Source: Ahaetulla prasina (lineage: Eukaryota; Chordata; Lepidosauria; Squamata; Colubridae). Taken from it: a stretch of 64,000 nt of DNA. The stretch's first letter is position 1; each line of letters begins with the position of its first letter. The notes under the pieces were generated by a model. It made no database searches and had not been told where the DNA came from. It saw only the letters and a list, made by a program, of their open reading frames with translations. The DNA lies in NCBI RefSeq assembly GCF_028640845.1, contig NC_080542.1, positions 15,517,901-15,581,900 on the forward strand. The letters run 5' to 3'. Below, in pieces: positions 1 to 11,573 of the stretch. The position numbers were made by a program, and so were the translations under genes.

Positions 1-525
1 CAAAATCTGGATATGGTGGGGATGTTATCAGCCACACAGCACAAACACATATTTGAACAAAGGAGCAGGGAAAAATAATGTAGCTGACCATTCTTCCACC
101 CACCCATTTCCTCAGTTTGGAACCAGGTTTGGTGGCCATGAATGCTAGAACTACAACAAAGGTTTTGGCCAATACACAAGAAATTGCTACAGAAAAGATG
201 AGGCCAAAAGCTGGTTGTCGAAAAAGACACACAATCTTATTCGGTCTCCCAACAAATAAAAAGATACAAAGGAAAGAGAGGAGAAGGGAAAGTAGGAGTA
301 TATAAGTGAGATTTCGGTTGTTGGCTTTGACGATGGGAGTGTCTTTGTGTTTCATGAATACTATGATGACCAAAGTTGTCATTAAAGAAAAACAAAGGGA
401 AAGAACAGACAGACTGATCCCCAAAGGTTCTTCATAGGATAAAAAAGTGATCTGTTTTGGAATGCACATATTTTTCCTGGGATTTGGATATTTATCTACA
501 GGACATGGAGAGCAGTCATCCATAT
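1..525 (-). CDS. V2R gene A exon 6, 7TM domain (truncated by window edge)
   Basis: Acceptor AG at 526-527 followed by the end of the cysteine-rich linker ([12 protein letters not shown]), then TM1 to about TM4. Open throughout. The usual EDQ of CPEDQYP is VDK here. By comparison with C and D the exon should be about 899 bp, so roughly 370 bp lie left of the window. Confidence 0.9.
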
Positions 526-3500
526 CTAAAAGAGAACATAGTGGAATTGATACAGTTGATTATAGACAGTGTTGTATCCCAATGTCATAGTCCCATTATA
601 TTTGGAAATTTCCTACCTTTCTCTTTTGATATTTTTCCTTCTGGGCACAGCCAGCAATCATAGCAGCAAAATGACTCTCCTTCTTTCTTGGCCTTGCTGT
701 GTCCTGTCTCACAAGGATCATTACACAAAGATAAAGGTAACGCCTATCATTGAATGAAAAAGAATGTTTTAAGATACAGAGGGGAAATACATGCGTGGAG
801 TGATACCGTTAAAGTAGAATTAACATAAAAGAAATGAACTGATAAGCAAAACTGATATGATGACATCATTTATTTGTTGTGAAATTATAATTCATTAAAT
901 ATCTACAATTATTGGTATTTTGCAAAACCATCATCTCCTTTTTCCAAAGTCATTTTTAGTGCTGGTCAGTTAGTTTCCTCAACTTCTTAATTATGAACTG
1001 AAGAAATGTAATATACTGTATTGCAACTTTTACATCAAAACCATAGTCTATAAATCACAGAGGGCAGAGGGCACAAAGTAAATGGTACAATATTCTATAC
1101 CAAGTATTAGAAAAGTAAACGTTCTTATAGATATTTTTTTCCTTCTGGAGGACATTTGTTCTTAGGTTAGTTCAGAGATGATGCTCTGGAACACTCATCA
1201 ATATATATTTTATATTATATGAATGAAGACAGACCAATTTAGATATAAACAGCTAACCTGATTAAAGCCTACTGGCCACGTGATGGAATCTACAGAAATA
1301 TTGAAGAACTTCTCTGGTGGAGCTGTGGGATCTATCACTCCAACTTTGACCCTAAGAAAGGACTGGTTTGGGAATGTGATCCAATTGATTATATCAAATC
1401 CACCAATGAATTCTCCATTTGTATCAAAGGAGATCTTTTCACCAACACTGTTGTTGAATCTGACACTTCTCAGAAAAGAATGAACCTGAAATACAGAGAT
1501 AATCAAAGAGACACAAAGAAAGACAAAAGGAGGCAGAAATATATGTTCAAAACATAACAATGAGTTATTGTTATAACAATGTTATAATTGTTATAACAAT
1601 TGTTATAACAATGCAGTTAAAATCCATAAGTACAAAAGCAAGAGAATAGTAAGACAAAATGTAATGTCCTTACATTTACTATATGTATGTTACTTTTCAA
1701 AAGAGACAGTAATGATCATAAGATACATGAGTTTATGGTGGCCTAGACAAGTGACACCGCACTGTATAATTGCATCACTTAGCAATGGATATTCAGCCCC
1801 AATTTCCATCACTAAATAAGGACTATCTGTAAAATGGACAGTAGAAAATAAAATCTAAAATTCATACAGAAAATAATTTTAGAATATAATATTCTATCTA
1901 AAGAAATAACTTATAATTTAAAGATGTTTAGCAGTAGAAATGGATGATTGCTGAAATGTGTTCAAAAAGAGACTGAACCAACATATCCTAAAGCAAAGGC
2001 TAGATTTGATGGCTTAGATGTGCATTTTGAATACTATGATCCTTTCATCTCATGTGAGTACATATGTGTGACAAAAGGTAGGCTCAAAATACAAAAGATT
2101 GGTCCATAATTAAAACTGGTCCAATTTTATTAAAGCCCTGAGATTTAAAAATACTTTTCTTCCCTCACCTGTTTCTTTTAGAACTATGTCCCTGAAAACA
2201 TTAAAGGCTATTTTCTTTCTTCTCTTGTTAGAAACTATGCATTGTTGTTGGGAATACCTTTGTGTAGAAATGATCTGTGAAAAGATGAAAATCCTTTGAT
2301 GGATTTTCCATCCACAACTGATGGAAAGAGAACTTCTAGCATCCTGAATCTTTATTAAATAAGCAATTCACAATAACAAAATAAAATAACAGAATAAGAG
2401 TTGGAAGGTCTTCTAGGGCAACCCCCCCGCCCCAACAGGAAACCATCCACCTTTTCAGACAAATGGTTGTGCAATTTCTTCTTAAAATCCTCCAGTGTTG
2501 GAGTCCTCGCAACTTCTAGATAAAGTTGTTCTGGAGTAAGTTGTACTAGTGATCATTTTTTCTGTCAGGAAAGTTCTCCTTATTTCTAGATTGGTTATCT
2601 CCTTGATCAGTTTCCATCCATTGCTTCTTCTTGGTTTGGAGACTAGGTTGTCAGCTCCTTACACATTAGATGGCAGCTCCTTACATGTTAGAACACTACT
2701 ATCACCCCAATCCTTCTTTTCATTAAACTAGGCATATCCAATTCCTGCAACTGTTTTAAAATATACGTTTTAGACTCCAGTCCCCTAATCTTGTTCTGCA
2801 CTTTTTCTAGAGCCTCACCATCATTTTGTATATTGTGGTGATTAAAACTGGATGCAATTATTATTATCAGTTCTTCATAGTCCACTCATGGTTTCCTTGG
2901 GAAGTTCTTCATCAGGAAAAGCTCTAAACTGTGGGTGGGATTGCACTTTCAACAATCAAAGAACTGACTAAATGCATACATTCCTTCGCCCCCTGCCAAT
3001 AAAAACCCATCTAGAAGAAATAACTGCTTCAGTATATCATATTAAAGCAAAATATCATTTTCTACTCTTTACTTAGAGACTGACCTAGTGGCAGTTTACT
3101 TCGTGGATAGAAGCACTGTATATCCTAAGGCAAGTGGCTATAATTTTGTAGAATTACTTTTGCCATTTTAATATGAACGCATAAATACTTCTGCTGGTTA
3201 AGCCATTACTGCATTTCACCTTTAGACCAAATGTCAAAAGCCCTAGAGGATATTATTTGTTAGAGCTTATGGAGAGATGTTGCAACTACAGATATAGTAG
3301 TTACTCCACTAACAGGCTTACCTGCCACCACATATGATTGTGGAAATATTTCCTTCCTTCTTTCACTGTTGTTATCCCCCTGGATTTGGATAGAGAGAGT
3401 GATTGCAAAGCATGTGCCACAGCATAGACTGCATTGTAAATATTGTAACTCTGTCCACTCATCCGTGTTTCAAAAACAGATGTGGGAAGGGTCTCAAGCC

Positions 3501-6500
3501 TCTCCTGTCCAGTACATTTCTTCTCAGATGTCTCAGTTTTTGAATTTGAGAAGATACAATCGAATGCCTGTTCCCAAAAATCTTTCCGAAAATGATCGTG
3601 TTGGTTGTTGTTTGGATTTAGGTTTTGAAAAAAATCCTGGAAGTTTTGGACCTCCTTTGTGTGAACTGAAAAGGATAAAACACCATGTAGGAAATGGATG
3701 TCCAAAGATTTATCAAAGGAAATTGAAGTATAATCTGTCTGAGTGGATGTAATCAAGATTTTTGTCTTTCTTGGTATATCCTCCATTTCTGAAAACTGGA
3801 GGAAGCTTCTCAGAATTGACATGGAGCGACTTTCACCATACAAGATTATCACATTGGCTGTGCTTTTCATGAGAACTTGGTAAATATGTCGTTCTTTTTC
3901 TATGATATTAGTGAAATCACTGTAAAAAGCTAAGATTGGGAATTCTGCTATGAATTCAATGCAGACGCCATGTTCAGAAAATGTGGGGAGCACCTCTTGT
4001 ACAAATCTCTCTCCTTTGTCATCATTTACCACAAGAATTCCAATCCAGATCCATCTAAAATACAACAATAGTTTCAGGAGACCCTTATCTTCGTGAGATT
4101 CATCCGGAAACATTTGTTGAAAGAAAATTGATTGCGTCTTTTTATCCATGACCTCAGCAAAGCCATAGGTCAACTACAGAAAGATAAACATATGCAATTT
4201 CAAAGGTCTATGTGAGCCTCTGGAAATGTGTAGATTTATTTGATTTTTTGGATATCCTTATTCTTATATATTGAAAATTATGCAACTAGTTGTGTTTACT
4301 TAAGAATATCAACCACAAAGTCACTCTTAAGGTATCAGTAAATATCTTTTTTATTTTTATTTATTTTATTTTATGTATTTTATGACAGATATAAATAAAT
4401 GTAAAGGATGCAAATAAAAGAAAACATTAGGACAGGGATGGTAGGCATGCTGGTGCGCTTATGCATGCCCCTTACAGACCTCTTAAGAATAGGGTGACAG
4501 TCTAAGGTTAAAGATTTTGGGATTCAAGGAGGAAACCACAGAGTCAGGCAGTGCATTCCAGACCTTGACAACTCTGTTACTGAAACTATATTTTCTGCAG
4601 TCTAGTTTGGATTGGTTTACCATGAGTTTGTATCTGTTGTGTGCTCTTGTATTGTTTTGGTTGAAGCTGAAGTATTCATTGGCTGGTAGGACATTGTAGC
4701 AGATGATTTTATGTACTACGCTTAGGTCAGACTGAAGACGGCAACGTTCTAAGTTGTCTAAGCCCAAAATTTCGATATACAGTATGGGTTCCAGACAGAT
4801 GAGCTATATTCAAGAATTGGTCTGGCAAAAGTTTTGTATGACTAGTTTGGAGTTCCATATTACCAGAGAAGAAGCTATGCAAGTTTACGTTAAAATCTCT
4901 TAATGCTTTTTTCACAATGCTGTACAGTGAGCTCTGGCACTTAGATCATTTGAGATGAGTACTCCAAGGTCTTTGACAGAGTAAGGGTCATCACCAATCT
5001 CTTTCTACTTATGACTGTATGAGTGTAACTTTGTTGCTGGCAATACTTATGATTTATATTGATATATTGACCATCAATTGTGTTGTAAATGTTGTACCTT
5101 GATGAACGTATCTTTTCTTTTATGTACACTGAGAGCATATGCACCAAGACAAATTCCAAGTGTGAACTCCAATCACACTTGGCCAATAAAAAATTCTATT
5201 CTATTCTATTCTTTTCTTTTCTATTCTATTCTATTCTATCTGTTAGGTCGTATCTGTCCAACTTGTATTTTGTATTCTGCTGTGTAAGACATTTGTTGAT
5301 TGAGATTTGGAGTTGCCAATTGTTTGACCATTCTGACACATTGTCAAGGTCTTTTTGTAGAGTAGCAGCATTGTCAGTGGTGTTGAATAGTTTTGCATCA
5401 TCTTTTCCTGGAAGTAATACCCCCACTGTCTGTTCAGAATTACTCATTAGTCATGCAGCTCTGCTGATCCTATCAAGCAAAAATATATATCTAGGAATCT
5501 AGAGACAAAAAAACTGGAGAGATATGACAGAATGATAATGTATATCTTCAGTACATCTTACCTGAGGAACTTTGTAGATGCACAATACAGTTGCCATGTG
5601 AAGAGCAATGTCAGGTGCCCCAATAACTGCAGCCAAATTTTGGGGGACCCCACACTTGTAGTTAGGAATGAATTTCCCCCGAGTGAAAGGCAGCAACATT
5701 GAGGCATAGTAAGTCCATCCGGGACTAAAATTGCTGTTAAAAATGTGGAAGCCCAGCGTGATGTTTGGTAGGATCTGAGGATTTTCATTGATATCTTTTA
5801 GAGAAAATGCTAAGGCCAGGATATGCTGGTAATTCTGAAAAACTATTCTGTAAAACATTAAAAAAAATACATTAAGAAAACTCTGGTTCACATTATGAGA
5901 CTTGTGATCTTTCAGTACAATATTTTGCGGAATATGTTTTAGTGCAATGTACTTAACTTACAACAGTTCATTTAGTGATTGTTCAAAGTTACAACAGCAC
6001 TGAAAAAGTGACTTATGATCGTTTTTCACACTTATGACCTTTGCAACATCCCCCTGGCCATGTGATCAAAATTCAGACACTTTTTTTTGGTGTTTTTTTT
6101 TTGTTTACATTTATACCCCGCCCTTCTCCGAAGACTCAGGGCGGCTTACAGTGTATAAGGCAATAGTCTCATTCTATTTGTATATTTTTACAAAGTCAAT
6201 TTAGCAACTAACTCACATTTATGACAGTTGCAGTATTACTAGATCACCTTTTGTGACCTACTGACCAACAAAGCCAATGCAGAAGTCAGTTTCACTAATG
6301 TAATGACTGCAGGGATTCACTTAAGGACATTAGCAAGAAAGATTGTAAAATGGGGCAAAAGTCACTTTTGTCGGCCAGTTATGAATCCATCTGATGATGA
6401 TGCTCTCTATCCCACTTTTTCCTAGCTTACCAAGAAGTAGGTTGTGGTCTACTTTGTCGAATGCTTTGCTGAAGTCTACTTATATTATGTCCACAGTATT

Positions 6501-8028
6501 TCATTGGTCTATTAAATTAGTCACGATGTTGAAGAATGAAATAAGATTAGTTGGGCATAATCTGTTTTTAACTAATCCATGCTGACTGTTGTTATCACTT
6601 TACTTGTTTCTAGATGTCGGTAGATCTGTTTTTTTATTATCTTTTGCAATATCTTCCCAAGTATTGATATTAGGCTTATTGATCTATAGTTTCCTGGGTC
6701 TGTTTTTTCCCCTTTTTTTGAAGATGAGAACCACATCAGCTCTTTTCCAGTCCTCTGGTAGTTCCCCAGTGCTCCAGGATTTTTGAAAGATGTGGTACAG
6801 TGGTTTTAAGATGACATCTGCTAGCTCCTTTAGAACTCTGGAATGTAATCCGTCAGATCCCAGTGATTTGTATTCATCAAAATTAGACGGTTCTTCTCTT
6901 ACTATTTTTTTTTTTTTTGCTTATTTAAAATTTTATTTCTAGTCTGTCTTTTACAGTTATGTTTTTGGTAGGTTGGGCTATAGTTTCTTTCTGCATGAAG
7001 ACCAATGCAAATAATGAGTTAAGTAACTCTGCTTTCTCTGTTGCCTGTTGCTTCCTACTTCCCATTTCCAATCTCACTGGTTCAGTGACTAGCATAGCTG
7101 GGGCTCCCCCTATCAATCTCCCATCGACTTGTTTGAAGCCATCCTCTCTCTTTAGTGGACCAACAGTTTCCTTGATTTTTTCTTGTTATTTATGTTGGAA
7201 GAAACTTGTTTTATTGTGTTTGACTTTTGCGTCAAGTCTTTGTTCATTCTGAGCCTTTGCTTTTCTGACTTCGTCTTTACAGATTCTGGCTCTCTGCTGA
7301 TATTCTGCCTTAGTTTTGTCTCCCTCTTTCCATTTTTTGTACTTGCCCTTTTTATCTTTCAATTTGAAAGACAACAGAGAGATCTTTGTGTAGCCATGCT
7401 GCTTTCTTCTTGGATTTCTTGTTTTTCTTTCTCATTGGTGTTGTGCTGGTTTGGGCTTTTATGATCATATTTTTCAGACTTTCCCAAGATTCTTGAGTTG
7501 TTTTGGGAAACTCTGAAAAATGTTTACATTTAATGTTTGTTACATATGATTTGTTGAAATAGAAATTTGGCCTTTTTTCAAATTTATGTGGAAGCTGAAG
7601 TTTAGATATAAATATACCTAGGCAGTTTATTTAAAATTACTGGAAAATATTTTGAGCAATAACTAGAATTTGAAAATAAATTGATCATATACTTACATAA
7701 GCCCATCTTGAAGTCCCTGAGAAGGATGTTGACTGAAATCAATGGGGTCAGAAAATATCAAGCATACAGAAATAATGCCAGCAATGTTAACATCTCCAGG
7801 TTGATGATAGGTGTGATGAATAGGAGGAAGCTCATCAAGATGGCATTGAAGGCTAGGATCCTTGCACACCACTTGAGGCAATACTGTTAACAGCAACTCG
7901 ATGATTGCAAACAGCTTCCATAAATGCCCTCTTTCTGTGTATAAATGGCAGCCACAAGATCCTTCTAGGAGATCATACTGGACTGACTTTTTCAGCTGTT
8001 TTTCAGACAAAAGTAGAAATTGCAGCAT
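1..8028 (-). CDS. Vomeronasal type-2 receptor gene A (six exons, 3' end outside window)
   Basis: Family C GPCR of the V2R type, a pheromone receptor of the vomeronasal plasma membrane. Exons in transcription order: 7697-8028, 5562-5847, 3322-4173, 1258-1485, 617-743 and 525 down past position 1. Each internal exon has AG/GT borders on the minus strand and is open in the expected frame. Visible signatures are [13 protein letters not shown] after the signal segment, NYKCGVPQ and CIYKVPQV in exon 2, [15 protein letters not shown] in exon 3, [14 protein letters not shown] in exon 5 and [14 protein letters not shown] at the start of the 7TM exon. The last ~370 bp of exon 6 are missing. The start is uncertain: both internal methionines used as possible starts in gene C are replaced (Leu, Ile), leaving only the ATG at 8028. 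Could be functional; not provable here. Confidence 0.93.
617..743 (-). CDS. V2R gene A exon 5 (NCD3G)
   Basis: 127-bp exon with cysteine-rich motifs [14 protein letters not shown] and [12 protein letters not shown]. Acceptor AG at 744-745, donor GT at 615-616. Same length as the exon in C and D. This domain links the ligand-binding module to the membrane domain. Confidence 0.9.
744..1257 (-). other. Intron 4 of gene A
   Basis: AT-rich intron, alignable by eye with the intron of locus B (14436-15212) except for a B-specific insert. No other feature seen. Confidence 0.7.
1258..1485 (-). CDS. V2R gene A exon 4
   Basis: 228-bp exon, phase 0 on both sides, encoding the end of the ligand-binding domain ([23 protein letters not shown]). 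Identical length in B and C. Confidence 0.92.
1486..2385 (-). other. Intron 3 of gene A, unique part
   Basis: AT-rich intron matching locus B at 15441-15466 and 16419-20650 once B's insertions are removed. Includes a short cluster of palindromic gttataacaat units at about 1568-1614. No gene seen. Confidence 0.6.
2386..2885 (-). mobile_element. CR1 LINE 3' remnant in intron 3
   Basis: Minus-strand CR1 C-terminal and 3'-end remnant (gttggaaggtcttctagggc, then complement of the [22 protein letters not shown] region). The same remnant sits at the matching place in locus B (28495-28990), so it is older than the A/B duplication. Confidence 0.8.
2886..3321 (-). other. Intron 3 of gene A next to exon 3
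   Basis: Unique intron sequence closely matching locus B 28991-29431. Nothing else recognised. Confidence 0.6.
3322..4173 (-). CDS. V2R gene A exon 3 (main ligand-binding exon)
   Basis: 852-bp open exon, acceptor AG at 4174-4175, donor GT at 3320-3321. Encodes most of the Venus-flytrap module, from [14 protein letters not shown] to NHMWWQ. The C-terminal third ([20 protein letters not shown]) is almost the same in B and C; the middle is more variable. Confidence 0.93.
4347..5402 (-). mobile_element. CR1/L3-like LINE fragment in intron 2 of gene A
   Basis: Minus-strand 3' part of a LINE, with reverse-transcriptase C-terminus ([30 protein letters not shown]) and a 3' tail of ttttatttta units at 4350-4375. 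Locus B lacks it: the empty site reads straight through at about 31879-31890. It belongs to the same family as the elements at 27365-28490 and 29720-31149. It is split by a plus-strand insertion. Confidence 0.8.
4985..5240 (+). mobile_element. Nested LINE 3' tail ending in (ATTCT)n
   Basis: Plus-strand 3'-UTR-like segment (caagacaaattccaagtgtg, cacttggccaataaa) ending in imperfect attct repeats. It interrupts the minus-strand LINE around it. It matches the 3' ends at 16750, 28080 and, inverted, 51236. I take it to be the snake CR1-L3 family known to seed this microsatellite, from memory. Confidence 0.75.
5562..5847 (-). CDS. V2R gene A exon 2
   Basis: 286-bp exon, open, with [30 protein letters not shown] and [15 protein letters not shown]. 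Acceptor AG at 5848-5849, donor GT at 5560-5561. Encodes the first lobe of the ligand-binding module. Confidence 0.92.
6080..6202 (-). mobile_element. SINE tail fragment in intron 1 of gene A
   Basis: Minus-oriented L2-type tail (ataccccgcccttctccgaa, gactcagggcggcttacag) with a T-rich edge. The matching intron of locus B (about 33590-33600) lacks it, so it is A-specific. Confidence 0.75.
6380..7520 (-). mobile_element. CR1 LINE fragment (RT region) in intron 1 of gene A
   Basis: Minus-strand, decayed CR1 polymerase region. Readable pieces include complement matches to [15 protein letters not shown] near 6450 and to the linker region near 7190-7370 with [20 protein letters not shown]. Frames are broken. 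The corresponding place in locus B is empty. Confidence 0.8.
7697..8028 (-). CDS. V2R gene A exon 1
   Basis: Donor GTAAGT at 7691-7696. The hydrophobic segment [13 protein letters not shown] is followed by the mature N-terminus. The frame opens at ATG 8026-8028, four codons after a stop. Counting from there, a 38-residue polar stretch precedes the hydrophobic core, and the internal methionines of gene C are absent. The true start is therefore doubtful. Confidence 0.8.
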
Positions 8029-8270
8029 ACTGTCAAATCAACTCACAAAGGATTTTTGAGCGTGAATTTCATGGTGAATATTAATAATATCCTTCAGGGT
8101 CAGTTCCTCATTTTTCCATAGTGTCCCACGAGATTTTGAAGAGACAAACTGCCTAATTCCATAATGATGGTTAGACAGTTGCCTGTGTAAAGATGATGCC
8201 AGGGCCTCTGGAAGGAGGGAAACCTAAGCTAGGAGACAAAGAATGAAAAACAAGATATGAGTTTATATAA
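8029..8270 (-). promoter_or_regulatory. Conserved 5' flank of gene A
   Basis: About 240 bp upstream of exon 1 align by eye with the same region of B (37902-38140) and more weakly C (53644-53890), with shared words such as ggtcagttcctcatttttcc. It may hold 5'UTR or promoter, but no core element was identified. Confidence 0.35.
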
Positions 8271-8309
8271 ATATGTCAATGGGTGTTAGCATTTATATCA
8301 GTCAGGGAT

Positions 8310-8823
8310 ACTCAAACTTTTTAAACAGGGGGCCAAGTCACAGGTGCCTCGGGGGCTGGACTATAGTCTGATTTGGCTAATGACCGGCTGGGTGGGTGTG
8401 GTTAGGTGGTCATGTGACTGGATGGGCATGGCCAATTTAGCAGTCCATTTTGCCAATTTAGCGGTCCATTAAACAATACACCACAGCCCCCTCTTCTATT
8501 CTTCTTTTCAATACCGCATGAAATTTTTGCTCTAGGTTTGCTTTTTACCACAGTGGAGTGGTTGGCAATGCCTGTGGAAGGAAAGGCACACTTTCCACAG
8601 GTCTCGTGGCTATAATTAAAGGGCCAGCTAATGTCATTGGTGTTGGGAGATTCATTGGTGAAGTGATAGTGACTGGCTGTGCAATGTTCACTGGAGGAGT
8701 AACTGGAGTTGGTAAATTGACAGGTGTGGTGAGTGTTTACAGAGAAGTCATGAACAAAGGGCTGGCTATGACAACAGGGGCCCCGAAGCTCATTGGGCTG
8801 GAGCTGTTAACTATCACTCAAAA
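8310..8823. mobile_element. hAT-like repeat, left part (copy upstream of gene A)
   Basis: Starts with a hAT-style end (cagggatactcaaacttttt). Matches the repeat at 38170 onward, which lies at the same distance upstream of locus B exon 1. It is therefore one old insertion duplicated with the receptor. Split by the LINE at 8824-10166; no intact transposase seen. Confidence 0.55.
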
Positions 8824-10126
8824 GGGGTTGTTCCTCTATCCTGGTCCTACTTGATCTGTCAGCGGCTTTTGATACCATCGACCATGGTATCTTGCTGCAG
8901 CGGTTGGGGAGCCACCATTTTTTGGTGGTTCTCCTCTTATCTCTCCAATCGCTTGCAGACAGTGTTGGTGGGGGGGCAGAGATCAACTGCGAGGCACCTC
9001 ACATGTGGGGTGCCGCAGGGGTCGGTTCTCTCACCCCTCCTGTTCAACATCTATATGAAACCGTTGGGGGAGATAATCCGTGGTTTTGGGGTGAGTTGCC
9101 AGCTGTACGCTGATGACACTCAACTGTACATTTCCACCCCGGATCACCCCAACGAAGCCGTCGATGTGATGTCCCGGTGCCTTAAAGCTGTTCGGGTCTG
9201 GATGGGGACGAACAGACTTCGACTCAACCCATCCAAGACGGAGTGGCTGTGGATGCCGGCGTCCCGGTACAGTCAGCTAGTTCCGTCGCTGACTGTGGGG
9301 GGTGAGTCACTGGCCCCCAGGGAGTTGGTTCGCAGCTTAGGCGTTCTCCTGGATGCATGGCTGTCATTGGAAGAACACTTGACAGCCGTTGCCAGGGGAG
9401 CTTTTTATCAGGTTCGCCTGATCCGCCAACTGCGTCCCTTTCTGGACCGGGATTCGTTATGCACGGTCACTCATGCCCTCGTTACCTCCCGCCTGGATTA
9501 CTGCAATGCTCTCTACATGGGGCTCCCCTTGAAGAGCACCGGGAGACTTCAACTGGTACAGAATGTGGCTGTGCGGGGCATAGAGGGTGCGTCTTGGAGC
9601 TTCCATATAATACATCTCCTACGCAAGCTGCACTGGTTGCCGGTGGTCTTCCGCGTGCAATTCAAGGTGTTAGTGATCACCTTTAAAGCGCTCCATGGCA
9701 TAGGACCAGGTTACTTATGGGACCGCCTACTGCCGACAATAGCCTCCCATCGACCTGTGTGCTCCCACAGGGAGGGTCTCCTCGGGGTGCCGTCAGCTAA
9801 ACAATGTCGGCTGGCGGCCCCCAGGGGAAGAGCCTTCTCTGTTGGGGCACCTACCCTATGGAACGAACTGCCTCTGGGGCTACGCCTTTTTCCCGACCTC
9901 TGGGCCTTTAAGCTCGAGCTCAAGACTTTTTTGTTTCAACGAGCAGGGTTGGCCTAAGAGTAATTTTTAATTGAGTGGTTTTATTTCTTGTTATTTTAAT
10001 ATTCGGCCTTATGGTTTCAGATTTTTAAATTTCAAATATTGTGTTTTAATTTTTGTATATGTCTTTTTAACTTGGCTGTAAACCGCCCTGAGTCTTCGGA
10101 GAAGGGCGGTATAGAAATGTAAATAA

Positions 10127-10165
<39 letters not shown>

Positions 10166-10166
10166 A
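8824..10166 (+). mobile_element. L2-type LINE, 5'-truncated, with reverse transcriptase
   Basis: Plus strand. A 368-residue ORF at 8851-9957 carries [16 protein letters not shown], the catalytic box [10 protein letters not shown] and the L2-style C-terminus [15 protein letters not shown] and LWNELP. The 5' part is out of frame ([17 protein letters not shown] near 8850-8900). The 3' UTR has the stem ccgccctgagtcttcggaga followed by (AAAT)n at 10125-10166. Endonuclease is missing, so it is dead. It was inserted into the hAT-like repeat. Confidence 0.85.
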
Positions 10167-11370
10167 AGATTGTCTGCGATTCTCATATTCATTGCAGCAG
10201 CCATAATACAAGGCCCTGATCCTTCAGTACTGCCCCTCCCCACAAATTGTCAGCCATTGCACCATTTCTATGGGAAGCAGCTGCTTCCTGAGCATGTCCT
10301 TTCAAAGCTGGGGGGGACAGTGTGCCCCTTCACAAGTGTCTCACTTGTTCTGCCTCCCAGGCTGATGCCCCCTGCCTGCATCAACTGCCTCCAGGGCTTG
10401 CACCAGGGTGGCCAGAGCCATCATGCCAGTGGTGCCAAAAAGGGTGATTTTCTGGCAGGTTGCAGCAGCCGGGCCTCCGGTCACATGGCTTCCCTTCATA
10501 TTGTCACTGTTACCTCCTTGCTGCTCCAGCCCAAGGCCAAAGCAAGCCTCTCTACCTGGAGCTCCACCCAGGCAACTGGACCTTTGCAACTGGACTGTTT
10601 CTCTCTGCCCCCTTTTCCTGTTTTGTCTGCTGGATCGATTCAGGGGAAGGTCAACCCTAGCTTTGCTGTCCATTGCAGCTAGGAATCTCAAATAAGGCCG
10701 AGAATGAATGTCTGTGTTGTAGCTGGCCCAGGCACTAGATCAGCTCCCTGCAAAGTCCTCATCTGCCAAGGAGGCTGGCCCTCATTTGCTGCTTGCTGAA
10801 ATGCCTGGTCTCCCAGTGATGGAGGAAGGGCTTGAGGCAGCCACATTAAGTGCCTGAAGGACCCCTCCTATTGCTGGGAGTCCAGGTGCCTCAGCAATTG
10901 GTGAGCGAGACATCGGCTGGGCTTCTTGAGAGGTGAGGAGTTCATAGTGTGGCGATCTAGTGTCTGGGCTGGTTACAGCACAACATTAAGTCTCATTCTT
11001 ATTTGAGATTCCTAGCTGCAATGGACAGCAAAGCTAGGGTTGACCCTGGCTGCTTCTCTCCACTTCAGTGCTTCCTGGACACAGCTTACAGCTCTGAACT
11101 GAAGCAGTGGAAGGCAAGGGCTGCCTTGGTGCCACCATCCTCGGTCTCTTATTAGTCCATGGAGGACATGCTTGAATTGGTGTTGAGACTGGTGCAGGTG
11201 AAGACTTTTATGGCTTTCTTTCAGCCTCAGAGAAGCAGAGATGGGTGGGAGGCATGAGAGGAAGTGCCTGGTCCAGGCACACAGTGCCCCAGCATGGTGC
11301 TCTCCCCGAAGGCTGCCTGCTCACTCACTCACCAACTGGACTATCCCAGAAGCGGTGCATCCCCTGGTTG
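10167..11370. mobile_element. hAT-like repeat, right part (copy upstream of gene A)
   Basis: Continues the repeat broken at 8823 and runs parallel to 38660-39840. It contains an inverted repeat of about 55 bp (around 10648-10705 against 10985-11050) and the short protein-like stretch described at 10341-10691. The outer right end is not clear in this copy. Confidence 0.45.
10341..10691 (-). pseudogene. Possible captured fragment resembling flavin reductase/biliverdin reductase B N-terminus
   Basis: Minus-strand ORF of 116 codons containing CQKITLFGTTGMMALATLVQ, which looks like a GxTGxxG nucleotide-binding start. The paralogous copy at 38714-38977 reads CKKIIFFDTTSMIGLATIVQ. Both sit inside the hAT-like repeat. 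The resemblance to BLVRB is from memory and short; the rest does not match convincingly. A chance ORF in repeat sequence is quite possible. Confidence 0.25.
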
Positions 11371-11573
11371 TGGGCTGGATGCAGGGCCTGAGGAAGAGGG
11401 GAGGGCATGCAGGTGGCAGGTACCCAGAGGCCCTGCAGAAGCCAAGAAACAGTCCCGAAAGGCAGCTGAGCCTCACTATTTCCATCCCAAAAGACAGCCC
11501 TTTAGCTGAGCACAGCAAGTCCGGGGTTGATTTCCCTCCCCTGCCATTGACCTTACCTTCTACTGTGTTTCCC

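Noticed and set aside
8558..8854. 98-codon Gly/Thr-rich ORF
   Set aside because: Inside the hAT-like repeat, no family recognised, and the copy near locus B is not open.
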